Below are positions 1 to 9,032 of a stretch of 38,755 nt of DNA, one piece after another (within the stretch, counting starts at the first letter, position 1; every line of letters starts with the position of its first letter). This DNA is from Isotricha intestinalis. Its lineage: Eukaryota > Ciliophora > Litostomatea > Vestibuliferida > Isotrichidae. A model generated the notes under the pieces. It saw only the letters and a list, made by a program, of their open reading frames with translations, was not told where the DNA came from and did not search any database. The translations under genes were made by a program, and so were the position numbers. The DNA is taken from positions 1 through 38,755 of the forward strand of contig JAJJLU010000474.1 of NCBI GenBank assembly GCA_023807065.1. The letters are read 5' to 3'.

Positions 1-48
1 CCCCAATCCCCAATCCCCAATCCCCAATCCCCAATCCCCAATCCCCAT
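1..48. repeat. Telomere, (CCCCAAT)n, C-rich strand
   Basis: Positions 1-42 are six perfect tandem copies of CCCCAAT, followed by CCCCAT at 43-48 where the repeat breaks down into unique AT-rich sequence. A C-rich 5' end at the left edge is the orientation expected for a left chromosome end; the G-strand unit is ATTGGGG. It resembles the ciliate CCCCAA telomere with one extra T. This is the only strongly GC-rich stretch in the window. The true telomere may be longer than what was assembled. Confidence 0.93.
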
Positions 49-503
49 AATGGAAATTAGTCTATATTAGTTTATATAAATTTTTTTAATATAAAAAATA
101 TAAACAAAAAAAGGAAATAATTTATAAAAATTTTCAACAATAATTTTCATAATTTTTTTGTTGTTCTTTTTGTTCTTTTAGTTGAAATATCTTAGGACAA
201 AAAAATTGAATTTTAAGCTCATATTAAATTTAATATTATATAATAATTACAAAATAGTAAATAAAAGTATATAGAAATAAAGAGAAAATAAATAAAATTT
301 AAAAAAAAAGAATATTAATTTCAAATGAAATAAATATATTAGTAGAATTGTTTATTGAAATTTTTTCTTTTATTCTTCTTTTTCATTTTTATTTTATTTT
401 GTGTTTTACAATTAAAAAAAAGAATAAATAATTTTTAAAAATAAATTTCAATAAATTAAATTATAGTTATTTTATTTTTAATATTTTAATTAAATATTTT
501 ATC
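49..503. other. Subtelomeric spacer, no gene seen
   Basis: About 455 bases of A/T-rich sequence with many homopolymer runs between the telomere and the first gene. I see no open frame with a start, no tRNA-like fold and no tandem satellite. It holds the 3' flank of the first gene, which reads leftwards towards the telomere. Confidence 0.6.
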
Positions 504-1133
504 TTAATCAAAAGCTTCTTTCAAGGGAATAATATTATGATAAAAATGTTTAATTCTATTATTATATTCAAGATAAAAAATCAAGCTAACTATAAAGGTA
601 ATTAAAATAAAAATAAATAATGGAAAATAATTACTTGAATTATGTTTATTATATTTTTTTAATTTTTTCCCATAATTTTTTTTTTGTAAAAATCCCATTT
701 TATTAGTTAAAGGAAAAGGAAGTGGTTGTCTTGGGTTATTAATAATTTTCCCAATTCCTTCAGATAAAGTTTCATTATTTTTTGTTGAATTCATCAATTG
801 TGTATGATTATATTCTGATTTCTTATTAGTTTGATTTTCAGTTTTATTATTTTCTATTGATATATTTGTTTTATGATTTTCTGATATTTTCTTATTATTT
901 TCTTTTATTATTTTTTTATCTTCTTTTTCTAAGTTTTCATTATTATTATTTTCAAAAGTTTTATTAACTTCAGTATAATTTAAATATGTATTATTATTAT
1001 AATTTATAATTGTTATATTTGTGTTGTTTGTCATATTTACATTAGTGTAATTATAATAATTTTTGTCTTCTCCAGTACAACAAATATGAATAAAACTTAT
1101 AAATAGAATAATTAAAAAAATATCATATTTCAT
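504..1133 (-). CDS. Asn-rich type I membrane protein, uncharacterised
   Basis: This 209-residue protein is not recognised. Residues 1-20 form a classical signal peptide: a short charged start, a hydrophobic run, then CCTG. The next 120 residues are very rich in Asn with many NxT/NxS sequons, so the segment is probably luminal or extracellular and heavily N-glycosylated. A second hydrophobic segment at about 170-188 (the YFPLFIFILITFIVSLIFYL stretch) is flanked by Lys-rich sequence and should anchor it, leaving a short cytosolic tail. It is the most telomere-proximal gene and points towards the chromosome end. Being subtelomeric and glycosylated it could be a surface protein, but that is inference; there is no recognisable domain. 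The start is the only Met that includes the signal peptide. Confidence 0.75.
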   Translation of the reverse strand: MKYDIFLIILFISFIHICCTGEDKNYYNYTNVNMTNNTNITIINYNNNTYLNYTEVNKTFENNNNENLEKEDKKIIKENNKKISENHKTNISIENNKTENQTNKKSEYNHTQLMNSTKNNETLSEGIGKIINNPRQPLPFPLTNKMGFLQKKNYGKKLKKYNKHNSSNYFPLFIFILITFIVSLIFYLEYNNRIKHFYHNIIPLKEAFD

Positions 1134-1454
1134 TTTTTTTATTACAATAAATATGAAAAAATCAAAAAAAAGAATTAATAAAAATAAAAATATTTTATTT
1201 TTTTTTCATATCTAAAAATATATTTTAATTATTTTATATTAATTAATTTAATAAATATTATCAAAATCATTTTTTCATATATTGTCATAATTTTTCTAAT
1301 TAAGGATAACATAAATGAAAGTAATAATGATAGTTTAAATCTATCAAATAAGAATGTAAATAACACATTGAAACAAAAAAATAAAAATAGAATCAAGCAA
1401 AGAAAAAAATAAATTTATTAAATTTTTAAATGTTTTATTTCAATTTAAATATAA
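1134..1454. other. Divergent spacer with a coding-like remnant
   Basis: This spacer lies between two divergently transcribed genes and should hold both promoters. At about 1298-1411 on the plus strand there is a stretch that reads like Ser/Asn/Lys-rich protein (DNINESNND...) and ends in TAA, but it has no Met in its frame and no convincing splice sites. It may be a decayed exon or chance. Nothing else is seen. Confidence 0.35.
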
Positions 1455-1877
1455 ATGGAAATTAATCAAGAAAAAGTAGAAATAAATATTGATAATAATA
1501 TATCAAATGATAATAATAATAATAGATTATTAAAAATTTGTATTAGTATTTTTAATATTTTTCTTATTTTAGATGATATAAATTTACATATTTCTTCTTT
1601 ACCTTTTAAATTTTATTTTTTACAACTTTTACTAGCAGAAATAATAATATTTTATTTATGGTTAATATTGAGAAATAATAAAATTATATTAATAAAAACA
1701 AATATTAGTATTATTTGTGGAATTTATTCCTTTATTTCTCTTATTTTTCTTATTTTTCAATTTATGTTTCAAGATTTTAATTTAACTATTAAAAATCTAT
1801 TTTTAGTTGTGTTTATACATCAAATTATTCATATTTTATTTCCTATTTCAATAATAATTTTATTGTTTTATTTTTAA
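1455..1877 (+). CDS. Small multi-pass membrane protein, uncharacterised
   Basis: This 140-residue protein has a charged Asn-rich N-terminus (about 25 residues) followed by four hydrophobic segments, near residues 27-40, 52-72, 80-103 and 113-139. The frame ends in a hydrophobic Phe/Leu run right at the stop, which leaves almost no C-terminal tail. That could mean the protein really ends in the membrane, or that a further exon lies downstream; I see no clear GT-AG junction that would prove one. No family is recognised. The first Met gives a good boundary because it is preceded by an A-rich leader and in-frame stops. Confidence 0.5.
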   Translation: MEINQEKVEINIDNNISNDNNNNRLLKICISIFNIFLILDDINLHISSLPFKFYFLQLLLAEIIIFYLWLILRNNKIILIKTNISIICGIYSFISLIFLIFQFMFQDFNLTIKNLFLVVFIHQIIHILFPISIIILLFYF

Positions 1878-1968
1878 TCATAATAAGAAATCAATTATGT
1901 AAAATATATAACATATTTTAAATATATTGTTGAAATAAACTTATAAAAATTATTTAATTTGTTTTAAA

Positions 1969-2118
1969 ATGAATAAAATAAATATAAAAGATTTTTATTT
2001 TTTTAATATGATAAATCTTATTATCATTAAACCAAATAATAAAATTAAAAAGAAATTAAATATTACTGATATCCCTTTTTATTTTAAAGAGAAAACATAT
2101 AATAAATTTAAAAAATAA
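1969..2118 (+). CDS. Possible 49-codon ORF, uncharacterised
   Basis: An open frame of 49 codons starts at an ATG after an A/T-rich leader and ends in TAA. It encodes a Lys/Asn/Ile-rich peptide that begins MNKINIKDFYFFNMIN and has no recognised domain. Its composition resembles real coding sequence here more than spacer: it contains Pro, Asp, Thr and Glu. It could be a tiny gene, a 3' exon of the membrane protein just upstream, or a relic. The call is weak. Confidence 0.22.
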   Translation: MNKINIKDFYFFNMINLIIIKPNNKIKKKLNITDIPFYFKEKTYNKFKK

Positions 2119-2195
2119 TAATTAATAGTAAAATAATGGTTTTAAGATATATTTTGAAAAAAAAACAATTTGTTCAAAAATATTAAAAAAATTCT

Positions 2196-2483
2196 TTAAT
2201 TATCCTCAATCATTGCGGTTAAAACATCTTTAATAAGGACTTTAAATTCTTCAAAATCGATTTTTCCAGAATGATCAGTATCTAAATGTTCAAGAACTTC
2301 TTTAACATCTTCTTTTGAAGGAGGTTCTGCTCCCATGTCATTTGAAATTTGAGCCATTACTTTTTCTAATTCACTTTCATCTATTTGACCTGATTTATCT
2401 GTGTCAACACTGTCAAATGCTACTTTTGCTACTTCGTTTAATTTCTTTTCATTGTTGAGGATATCTTTTATTGTACTTGACAT
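2196..2483 (-). CDS. Two-EF-hand calcium-binding protein
   Basis: A 95-residue acidic protein with two complete EF-hands. The first loop is DTDKSGQIDESE (residues about 27-38) and the second is DTDHSGKIDFEE (about 68-79). Both have Asp at positions 1, 3 and 5 (the second has His-Ser at 4-5), Gly at 6, Ile at 8 and Glu at 12, so both should bind calcium. The length matches half of a calmodulin-type protein, and small two-hand proteins of this kind are common in ciliates, acting as calcium sensors or buffers in the cytosol. Codon use is slightly richer in G+C than neighbouring genes, consistent with good expression. It may dimerise to give a four-hand unit. The particular target is unknown. Confidence 0.9.
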   Translation of the reverse strand: MSSTIKDILNNEKKLNEVAKVAFDSVDTDKSGQIDESELEKVMAQISNDMGAEPPSKEDVKEVLEHLDTDHSGKIDFEEFKVLIKDVLTAMIEDN

Positions 2484-3290
2484 TTTATATAAATTTTAAT
2501 ATTTTTTCCTTTTTTATATTTTTTTTATAGGATTTTTTAAAAGGAATTTTTAATTTTTTTTATATTCAATTTTTAAATTTTTTTGATTATTTAATAATCA
2601 AAAAAAAATAATGAAGAAAAAGAAAAAAATAAATTATTTATTAAAAAAGAAAAAAAAAAAAATCAATAGAAAAAATAAATCATAAATTGAACTAAATTCA
2701 AATATAACATCAAATGTTAAAATAATGTTAATAAAATATCTAAAAATTAAATAAAATTAACATTGAAATTATACTAATCAATCATTTATACAAAAAGTAA
2801 AAAATCAAATTGAAAATTGAAATAATTCTATGATTAAAAATATTTTTTATTTAAATTTCGTGTTTTTTGATAATTTTAAATTAACAATAAAATAATTAAA
2901 GCCAAAAAAATGTGGCGTTCTTTTGGATTGAAAAATGTGCAAATGGATGATTTTTTTTGATTTATTTTTTTACAATAAGATTCATTTAATTAAATGGTTT
3001 TGTATTGTTCTTTATTCACTTTTTTTTCTTTAAAATTTAGATGAATGATGAATTCTTGTGATTTAGAAAAAGTTTTTTTATTTTTTAGAATATAATTGAA
3101 GTTTTTTCTTAGGATTCCCAGTGAAATATTTTTTTCACAATTTAATTTTAATTAAATTTAAGAAATTTTTTCTTTTATTTTATGGGTGTTTTTTTAATTT
3201 GAATTATCATATACTAATTACTTTTTTAATAGAAGGAGTGATTTTAGAAATTTTTAAAGAGATTATTTTTATATAAAAAATTAAAAAAAA
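2484..3290. other. Intergenic region upstream of the kinase, no gene seen
   Basis: About 800 bases lie between the divergent EF-hand and kinase genes and should carry both promoters. There is a less AT-biased patch around 2900-2945 containing a 16-codon ATG frame (MWRSFGLKN...), too short to call. A small GTGAAA/TTTCAC inverted repeat occurs near 3120. Short minus-strand frames that run into this region from the kinase gene look like shadows. Confidence 0.5.
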
Positions 3291-4319
3291 ATGGCAACTC
3301 AAGAAGACCCTCATCAATCTCAAGCTCAACTCCAAAACATAAAGAAGCAATATTTTGTGAACAAAATAACAATAGATGAATATACCTTTCTTCAAACAGT
3401 AGGAACAGGTTCATATGGTAGAGTTCGTATATGTCGAAATAAAAAGACAAATAAAATCTTCGCAATAAAAATATTAAAAAAGACAGAAATAGTTCGTTTA
3501 AAGCAAGTAGATCACATTTTTTCAGAATATTCAATTCTCTCAATGATATACCATCCTTTCATAATAGAAATGAAAGGAGCAAATACAACAGATTCTTACA
3601 ATTTATATTTCCTTTTAGAATACGTTCCTGGAGGAGAATTATTTTCTTTATTAAGATCAATGAAAAATTTCCCAATTGACCATGCAAAATTTTACAGTGC
3701 ACATATAGTTACAATATTTGAATATTTACATAGTAAAAATATAATATATCGTGATTTAAAGCCTGAAAATATATTAATTAATCAAAATGGTTATTTAAAA
3801 TTAACTGATTTCGGTTTTGCAAAATTAATAAATGAAGGATTAACATATACATTATGTGGAACACCAGAATATTTAGCACCAGAAATTATAACAAATAAAG
3901 GACATGGTAAACCAGTTGATTGGTGGACATTTGGAGTTTTATTATATGAAATGATAGTTGGGATTGATCCTTTTAATGATGTTGATCCAATGAATATTTA
4001 TCAAAAAATTTTAAAAGGAAAAGTTAAATATCCTAGAAATATTGATAAAGATGCTAAAAGCTTAATTAAACATTTACTTGTTAGTGATATTAGTAGAAGA
4101 TATGGTTGTTTGAAAAATGGAATTAAAGATATTATTGATCATAAATTTTTCCTTGGATTTGATTGGAAAGGACTTTTATTTAGAACTATTAAACCCCCTT
4201 TTATTCCTGAAATCAGAGGAGCTGCTGATTCAAGTAATTTTAACCAGTATCCTGATTCTGATGATGAAAATGAAGAGTTACCTTTGAAGAAAGATAAAGA
4301 TCCTTTTATTAATTGGTAA
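3291..4319 (+). CDS. cAMP-dependent protein kinase catalytic subunit (PKA-C type)
   Basis: A complete 342-residue AGC-family Ser/Thr kinase. Visible landmarks are the glycine loop GTGSYGRV (38-45), the ATP-binding lysine K60 in AIK, its partner E79, the catalytic loop YRDLKPEN (153-160), DFG (173-175) and the activation segment TLCGTPEYLAPE. In that segment T187 matches PKA Thr197, the activating phosphosite. The AGC C-tail is present: a Pro-rich KPPFIPEI near 301 and a terminal hydrophobic motif DPFINW, where animal PKA ends in FxxF. The length is almost exactly that of mammalian PKA-C. In ciliates PKA controls ciliary beating and membrane responses to cAMP. PKG and other AGC kinases are less likely because there is no cyclic-nucleotide or PH domain. 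The short N-terminus (MATQEDPHQS) has no glycine for myristoylation. Confidence 0.95.
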   Translation: MATQEDPHQSQAQLQNIKKQYFVNKITIDEYTFLQTVGTGSYGRVRICRNKKTNKIFAIKILKKTEIVRLKQVDHIFSEYSILSMIYHPFIIEMKGANTTDSYNLYFLLEYVPGGELFSLLRSMKNFPIDHAKFYSAHIVTIFEYLHSKNIIYRDLKPENILINQNGYLKLTDFGFAKLINEGLTYTLCGTPEYLAPEIITNKGHGKPVDWWTFGVLLYEMIVGIDPFNDVDPMNIYQKILKGKVKYPRNIDKDAKSLIKHLLVSDISRRYGCLKNGIKDIIDHKFFLGFDWKGLLFRTIKPPFIPEIRGAADSSNFNQYPDSDDENEELPLKKDKDPFINW

Positions 4320-5163
4320 AATTTGTTATTGGATTTTTATAAAGTTTTTAAAAAAATGGTTTTAAGGATTTTTATTTTTTTTCAAAGAGTTTTTTGAGGT
4401 TTTTTCAACTTGTTTAATATTAAATGATATTTAAATAATGTAAAAGTTTGTTATATATTTTTTTTTCTGATTATTGAATTTTTTTTAAAATTTTTAAACC
4501 CACCAAAATTTAAATTCTTTAAAATAAATAAGAGTTAATCTAAATGATTATAAAATAATAATAAGAAGCACCTCAGAATTTCCAAATCATCTGAAAATAA
4601 TTAGTAGATAAAATGTTATTTTCAGATAATAAACCTTAGGAAAAAATTATAATATGCTCCAACTGGAGTGATATTAAAAATAAAAACAATTATTTAATAA
4701 TTATCTCAACATAAAAACAGTTAAAAAATAAAAATAATTTATTTTAATAATAAAATAGTAATAAAAATGAAAATATATTCAAAAAATAATTTAAATATTT
4801 GGATTTTCTTTTCCTGAAAATAATAATCTTTATTAAATTTCAAATGGTAAATGGTTTATTGAATTTTATCAATTATTCAAAATACTTTTAATAATTAATA
4901 AAATATGAAGAATGCACAAATAATAAAGATATAATATTAATCAAATTAACAATAAAAAAAACAATATTATTATTTATCCTTAATTTATAATTAATATTTT
5001 TATATTCATTAGAAAACATAAAGATTTTTTAATTGATTTTAAAAAATGATTGATTAAAGATTAGATACATATTGTTTTATTTTAAGAAATCTTTTAATTG
5101 TTTTTGAATATATTTAAAAATCATAATTCTTATATATTTAAATTAATAAAATTATCTAAAAAA
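4320..5163. other. Intergenic region with a strong hairpin, no ORF
   Basis: About 840 bases between two convergent genes. No open frame is credible. The segment 4560-4670 is less AT-biased than its surroundings and contains a 12-bp perfect inverted repeat (listed separately) and a CTCCA-AC-TGGAG palindrome near 4658-4669. The rest is simple A/T-rich sequence. Confidence 0.5.
4589..4627. repeat. 12-bp perfect inverted repeat (hairpin)
   Basis: ATCTGAAAATAA at 4589-4600 is the exact reverse complement of TTATTTTCAGAT at 4616-4627, with a 15-base loop between them. The arms include C and G, so this is less trivial than an A/T palindrome. It lies in an intergenic patch with locally raised G+C. 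It could be part of a small structured RNA, a 3'-end hairpin or a DNA-level site; nothing here decides between them. Confidence 0.5.
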
Positions 5164-7317
5164 TTAATTAAATAGATTATTCATTTCTAAATTTACTAGT
5201 TCAAATAATCTTTGATCCTCATTACTTTTATAATTTGTTTTTTGTAAATATTTAAACATAGTACAAAATTCATCTAATTCTTCATCATTTATATCAACAG
5301 TGATCTCATGATTCAATTGTTCTAAAACATTAAATTTTTTTACCAAAGAAATAGAAGGTTTAGAAATAAATTTTAACATAGTTTTTTGATAAGGTTCTAA
5401 AAGAATATAAGTTAGAATTTCTAAAATTTGATTATTATGAATGTATGTGAAAATATCTAATTGAAAATCTAAATTTTTTTTTCCTATATTTATTAATTGA
5501 ATTTTATATCCTAAATTTTTACTTAAAAAACAAGGACAAAGAAAAGAAGAGAAAATTTCACATAAATTAAATTGAAATATGAATTTTTCTTGATTTGAAA
5601 TTGTTTTAGTTTTTAATTTTTTAATTTTTAAATTTTCAATTTGATTAAATTGATTCTTTTTTTTTTGTTTTTCCTTATCACTTAAAAAAAGAGATTTTTT
5701 TGGACTTTTATTACTATTTTGATTTTTCAGAAATAAAAGATTAAAATCTTCAATGTTGTCTCTGTTATTGACTGAAGAATTTTGAACTTTATTTATTTCA
5801 CTATTATTAGAAATGTTATTAATATTATTGTAATTAGAATTATAAATAGTATTATTATTGATATTATTATTATTATCATTATTATCATTATTATTTTTAT
5901 TATTATTGGCATTATTATTATTATTACTAATATTATTGATATTATTATTGTTAATGTTATTATTGTTATTATAAAGAGAATTAATTCTATTAAGATTTAG
6001 TTTATTTAAAACAAGATTACTATTATAATTTTTATTTTGTTTTTCAAAATTTTCAGATGTAAAATTTTTTAAAATTTGAGGTTGATACTTTTTATTAATT
6101 TGAGAATTATTTGTAGAAGAATGTCTATGAGAAAAATCATCAGCAAATTGACTAATTTTTTCAATTTGATTCATACTAAATTCATTTTTAATTTTTTTAA
6201 ATATTTTGAAATTCTTACTACTAACTCCTTTAAATTTATTAATATTTTTGACAATACTTTCTAAAGCATAAAATCGATTAACTTTCTTAAAAATTAAATT
6301 TAAAATAATTAATAATCCCGATAATAAAGAAGAAGTACTAGCAGCAAATTCAGTAATTTTCATATATTTTCTAGTAATTATATTTCTTGCAGTATCAGCT
6401 CTTAAAAAAAATTTTGCTATTTGATTATAAGAATCAGGCTTAATTTCAAATCTATCATTTCCTTTATATAAAGAAAAAGAACTTATATCAGAAAATCCAG
6501 AATAATATTTTGTATGATAATTATCAAATAAGTAGTTTTCATATGAATTAAATTTTTGTAGTAAAAAATATAATTCCATCTTATTTAAATAATTAGGTTG
6601 TAATTTGACAAATTTATTTCCAATAAAAGGAGTAACTGGATTATCGAAATTATTTACATCAAAAGCAAAGTTTGTATAATATATTTGAAAACTACAATCA
6701 TTTTGAGTTAATAAATCATAATATTGTTGAAAATCTTCAGGTTCAGTTTTAGTCATATAAAGAGTAATTTCAACATATTTATAAACTTCATCAGTATATA
6801 ATCCTTCAATAGTAATATTATTGTCATCAAAACAATATCTTGAGTTTAAACCATATAATTCAACACTTTCATTAAATTTATTATAAAAATGAGCATTTGT
6901 GCATAATGAATAATTTAATTTTATTTTTTCTCTTTGAACTTCACCATTATATTGTGTTAAAGAAACTTTATTTGTTTCTATTGAAAAATAATCACTAATG
7001 TTACTTGAATTTTTACCTGAACAGACTATACTAAAAGCATTTGTTAAAGTGTAATTATCAAAATTTATTGTATCTGTTGAAGGTATTTGCATTTTATAAT
7101 AAACTACTGTTAAATTTTTTCTTTGGATTAAATTTGTTAATGTTATTAAAGTATATATCAATGAAATTAAAATAAAGATTAAAAATACAATTCCTCCTGT
7201 TATACTGTGATATTTATCTTTTGATTCATATTCGAAAGTAAATTCTGTTCCAAAATAATCAATTTTTTTTAAAAAGTTTTTTAAAGAATTTAACATATTT
7301 TTTATGCCTTTTAACAA
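5164..7317 (-). CDS. Ciliate-type two-pass membrane protein with large luminal loop
   Basis: A 717-residue protein of a kind I associate with ciliate genomes, where many paralogues are annotated only as transmembrane proteins. After a short cytosolic start comes a conserved-looking block (DYFGTEFTFEYESKDKYHSI, then TGGI) leading into membrane segment 1 at about 38-60. A long luminal or extracellular loop (about 60-320) carries several Cys and NxS/T sites, and membrane segment 2 lies at about 325-347. The cytosolic tail contains an extreme Asn tract at about 440-512, then a C-terminal domain (about 580-717) with FNLCEIFSSFLCPCF and ILLEPYQKTMLKF, resembling the recurring C-terminal block of these proteins. 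The molecular function is unknown; a sensor, channel-like or surface role would be speculation. The chosen start gives the full N-terminal block. Confidence 0.8.
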   Translation of the reverse strand: MLKGIKNMLNSLKNFLKKIDYFGTEFTFEYESKDKYHSITGGIVFLIFILISLIYTLITLTNLIQRKNLTVVYYKMQIPSTDTINFDNYTLTNAFSIVCSGKNSSNISDYFSIETNKVSLTQYNGEVQREKIKLNYSLCTNAHFYNKFNESVELYGLNSRYCFDDNNITIEGLYTDEVYKYVEITLYMTKTEPEDFQQYYDLLTQNDCSFQIYYTNFAFDVNNFDNPVTPFIGNKFVKLQPNYLNKMELYFLLQKFNSYENYLFDNYHTKYYSGFSDISSFSLYKGNDRFEIKPDSYNQIAKFFLRADTARNIITRKYMKITEFAASTSSLLSGLLIILNLIFKKVNRFYALESIVKNINKFKGVSSKNFKIFKKIKNEFSMNQIEKISQFADDFSHRHSSTNNSQINKKYQPQILKNFTSENFEKQNKNYNSNLVLNKLNLNRINSLYNNNNNINNNNINNISNNNNNANNNKNNNDNNDNNNNINNNTIYNSNYNNINNISNNSEINKVQNSSVNNRDNIEDFNLLFLKNQNSNKSPKKSLFLSDKEKQKKKNQFNQIENLKIKKLKTKTISNQEKFIFQFNLCEIFSSFLCPCFLSKNLGYKIQLINIGKKNLDFQLDIFTYIHNNQILEILTYILLEPYQKTMLKFISKPSISLVKKFNVLEQLNHEITVDINDEELDEFCTMFKYLQKTNYKSNEDQRLFELVNLEMNNLFN

Positions 7318-7614
7318 TTTATTAATATATATAATTTATAAAATATAAAATATTATAAGATATAACATTAAATTTTAATCATTTGTTAAAATTTAATTTC
7401 TTAAAACATTAAAATTAAAGTATTTTAAATTTATATAAAATATTAATTGAATATTAAATTAGTTTTATTAACTAAAATAATAATTATAAAAAAAGATGAA
7501 AAAATTAAAACAATTTAAATTAAAAACCTATTTAATTTTAACATTTATATTATTCATAAATTTCTAAAATTTGAAAAAATTAATTTATATATATTTAATA
7601 ATTAATATTATTTT

Positions 7615-8892
7615 TTATTTTTTTTGTCTTTCCATCATTCTATCAACTTCTTTTCTCCAAGAAGGAGAAAATTCGTCATAATTTTCTAAAAATTCTTCTT
7701 GAAAACCTTTATTTTTTTCAAAATTGAAATTTAAAGTCGAACTTGGTTTAGTTATATTAGAACTATTACTAATAATATTATTTTTATTAACATTTCTTTC
7801 AATATTAATATTTAAATTATTACCTAAACTTATATTAGAATCACTTTCTTCTTCTGTTCTTTCTGAATTTATAATTTCATTTTTTTCATTATTTAAATTC
7901 TTATTTTTTAAATTTTGTAATTCTTGTGAAATTAAAACAATATTACTTTTAATTTCTCTTATTATTTTTTCTTTATTTAATAAATCTTCTTTCATTAATT
8001 TATTTTCTTGTTTTAAATTTCTCAAGTTATTTTCAAATAATTCTATTTTTTTATTAAATTCTTTATTTTTCTCTTTTAAATAATTATTATCTGTAATTAA
8101 ATTATTTATTATATTTGAAAAATTAATTTTATGATTTAATAAAAGTGAATTATAATGTTTTTGAATTTCTTTTATAATTAATTCTTTTTCTTCTTTATTA
8201 ACTTTATTAATTAAATTCGATAATTGATTGCTTATTTCTTCTATTTTAATTATTATTTTTTCTTTACTTAAATATTTTTTTTTCTCTCTTGATGAAGAAA
8301 AAACATTCGATTCATAAGTATTAACATAATTATTTTTATTTTGTTCTTTATTTTTAACTTCTGAATTATCCATATTATTAAAATTAATATTTAAATTACT
8401 TGTAGATAACATATAAGAATGATTATTATCATTAAAAATTTTTTTTTTAATAATTTTATTTCCTAAGAAATTACTTTGAATTAAACCTTTCATTGAATAA
8501 GTTTTTTTTTCTTTTTTATGAAAAGGAATTCCTTTATTATTATTTATTTTATTATGAAATTTATTTGAATGCAAATTATTTACGGTATATAAATATTCTT
8601 TTTCTTTAGAAACTGATTTTATTTTTTTCGTTTGTTTAGATGTATAATATGAATTATTAATTTGATTATTTTCTGTTTTATTATGAACAAAAATACTATA
8701 TGAATTTGGTCTTAAATTTCTTTTTTTTACTTGTTTGTTTTTAGGAGAAAAATTATTAAATTCGTTTGAAATATTATTTTTTGGAATAGGAAAATTATCA
8801 ATACTTTTATTTCTTTGTTTTTTAATTGGAGTTGAATCTCTTAAAAATTTATTCTTATTATCTTTTTGAGGATTAAAATTTATTTTATTCAT
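7615..8892 (-). CDS. Coiled-coil protein, possibly ciliary or cytoskeletal
   Basis: A 425-residue basic, Asn/Lys-rich protein with no signal peptide or membrane segment. Residues 1-205 look disordered. About 208-335 is a continuous heptad-type region rich in Glu, Lys, Asn and Leu that should form a coiled coil. The C-terminus, FSPSWRKEVDRMMERQKK, is compact, charged and unlike the low-complexity body, and is probably the most conserved part. I infer a structural role, perhaps at basal bodies or axonemes, from composition alone; no family is recognised. It is divergent from the p24 gene, with only 140 bases between the two starts. Confidence 0.7.
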   Translation of the reverse strand: MNKINFNPQKDNKNKFLRDSTPIKKQRNKSIDNFPIPKNNISNEFNNFSPKNKQVKKRNLRPNSYSIFVHNKTENNQINNSYYTSKQTKKIKSVSKEKEYLYTVNNLHSNKFHNKINNNKGIPFHKKEKKTYSMKGLIQSNFLGNKIIKKKIFNDNNHSYMLSTSNLNINFNNMDNSEVKNKEQNKNNYVNTYESNVFSSSREKKKYLSKEKIIIKIEEISNQLSNLINKVNKEEKELIIKEIQKHYNSLLLNHKINFSNIINNLITDNNYLKEKNKEFNKKIELFENNLRNLKQENKLMKEDLLNKEKIIREIKSNIVLISQELQNLKNKNLNNEKNEIINSERTEEESDSNISLGNNLNINIERNVNKNNIISNSSNITKPSSTLNFNFEKNKGFQEEFLENYDEFSPSWRKEVDRMMERQKK

Positions 8893-9032
8893 ATTTATAA
8901 TTGTAAATTTACATTTTTAAACAAAAAAAAAAAAATAAAAACTTTTTAAACCAAAAAAAAAAGTTTAAAAAAAATAAAAAAAACAAAAATTAAAAAAAAA
9001 AAAAAATAAAAAAAAACAATAAGATAAAAAAA

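Noticed and set aside
3207..3543. Two overlapping minus-strand ORFs over the kinase start
   Set aside because: They are antisense to a kinase with every catalytic motif intact, and their composition is that of antisense shadows.
5782..6000. Ile-rich plus-strand ORF opposite the 717-residue membrane protein
   Set aside because: It is the reverse complement of an Asn-codon tract (AAT/AAC read as ATT/GTT), so it is a shadow of the real minus-strand gene.
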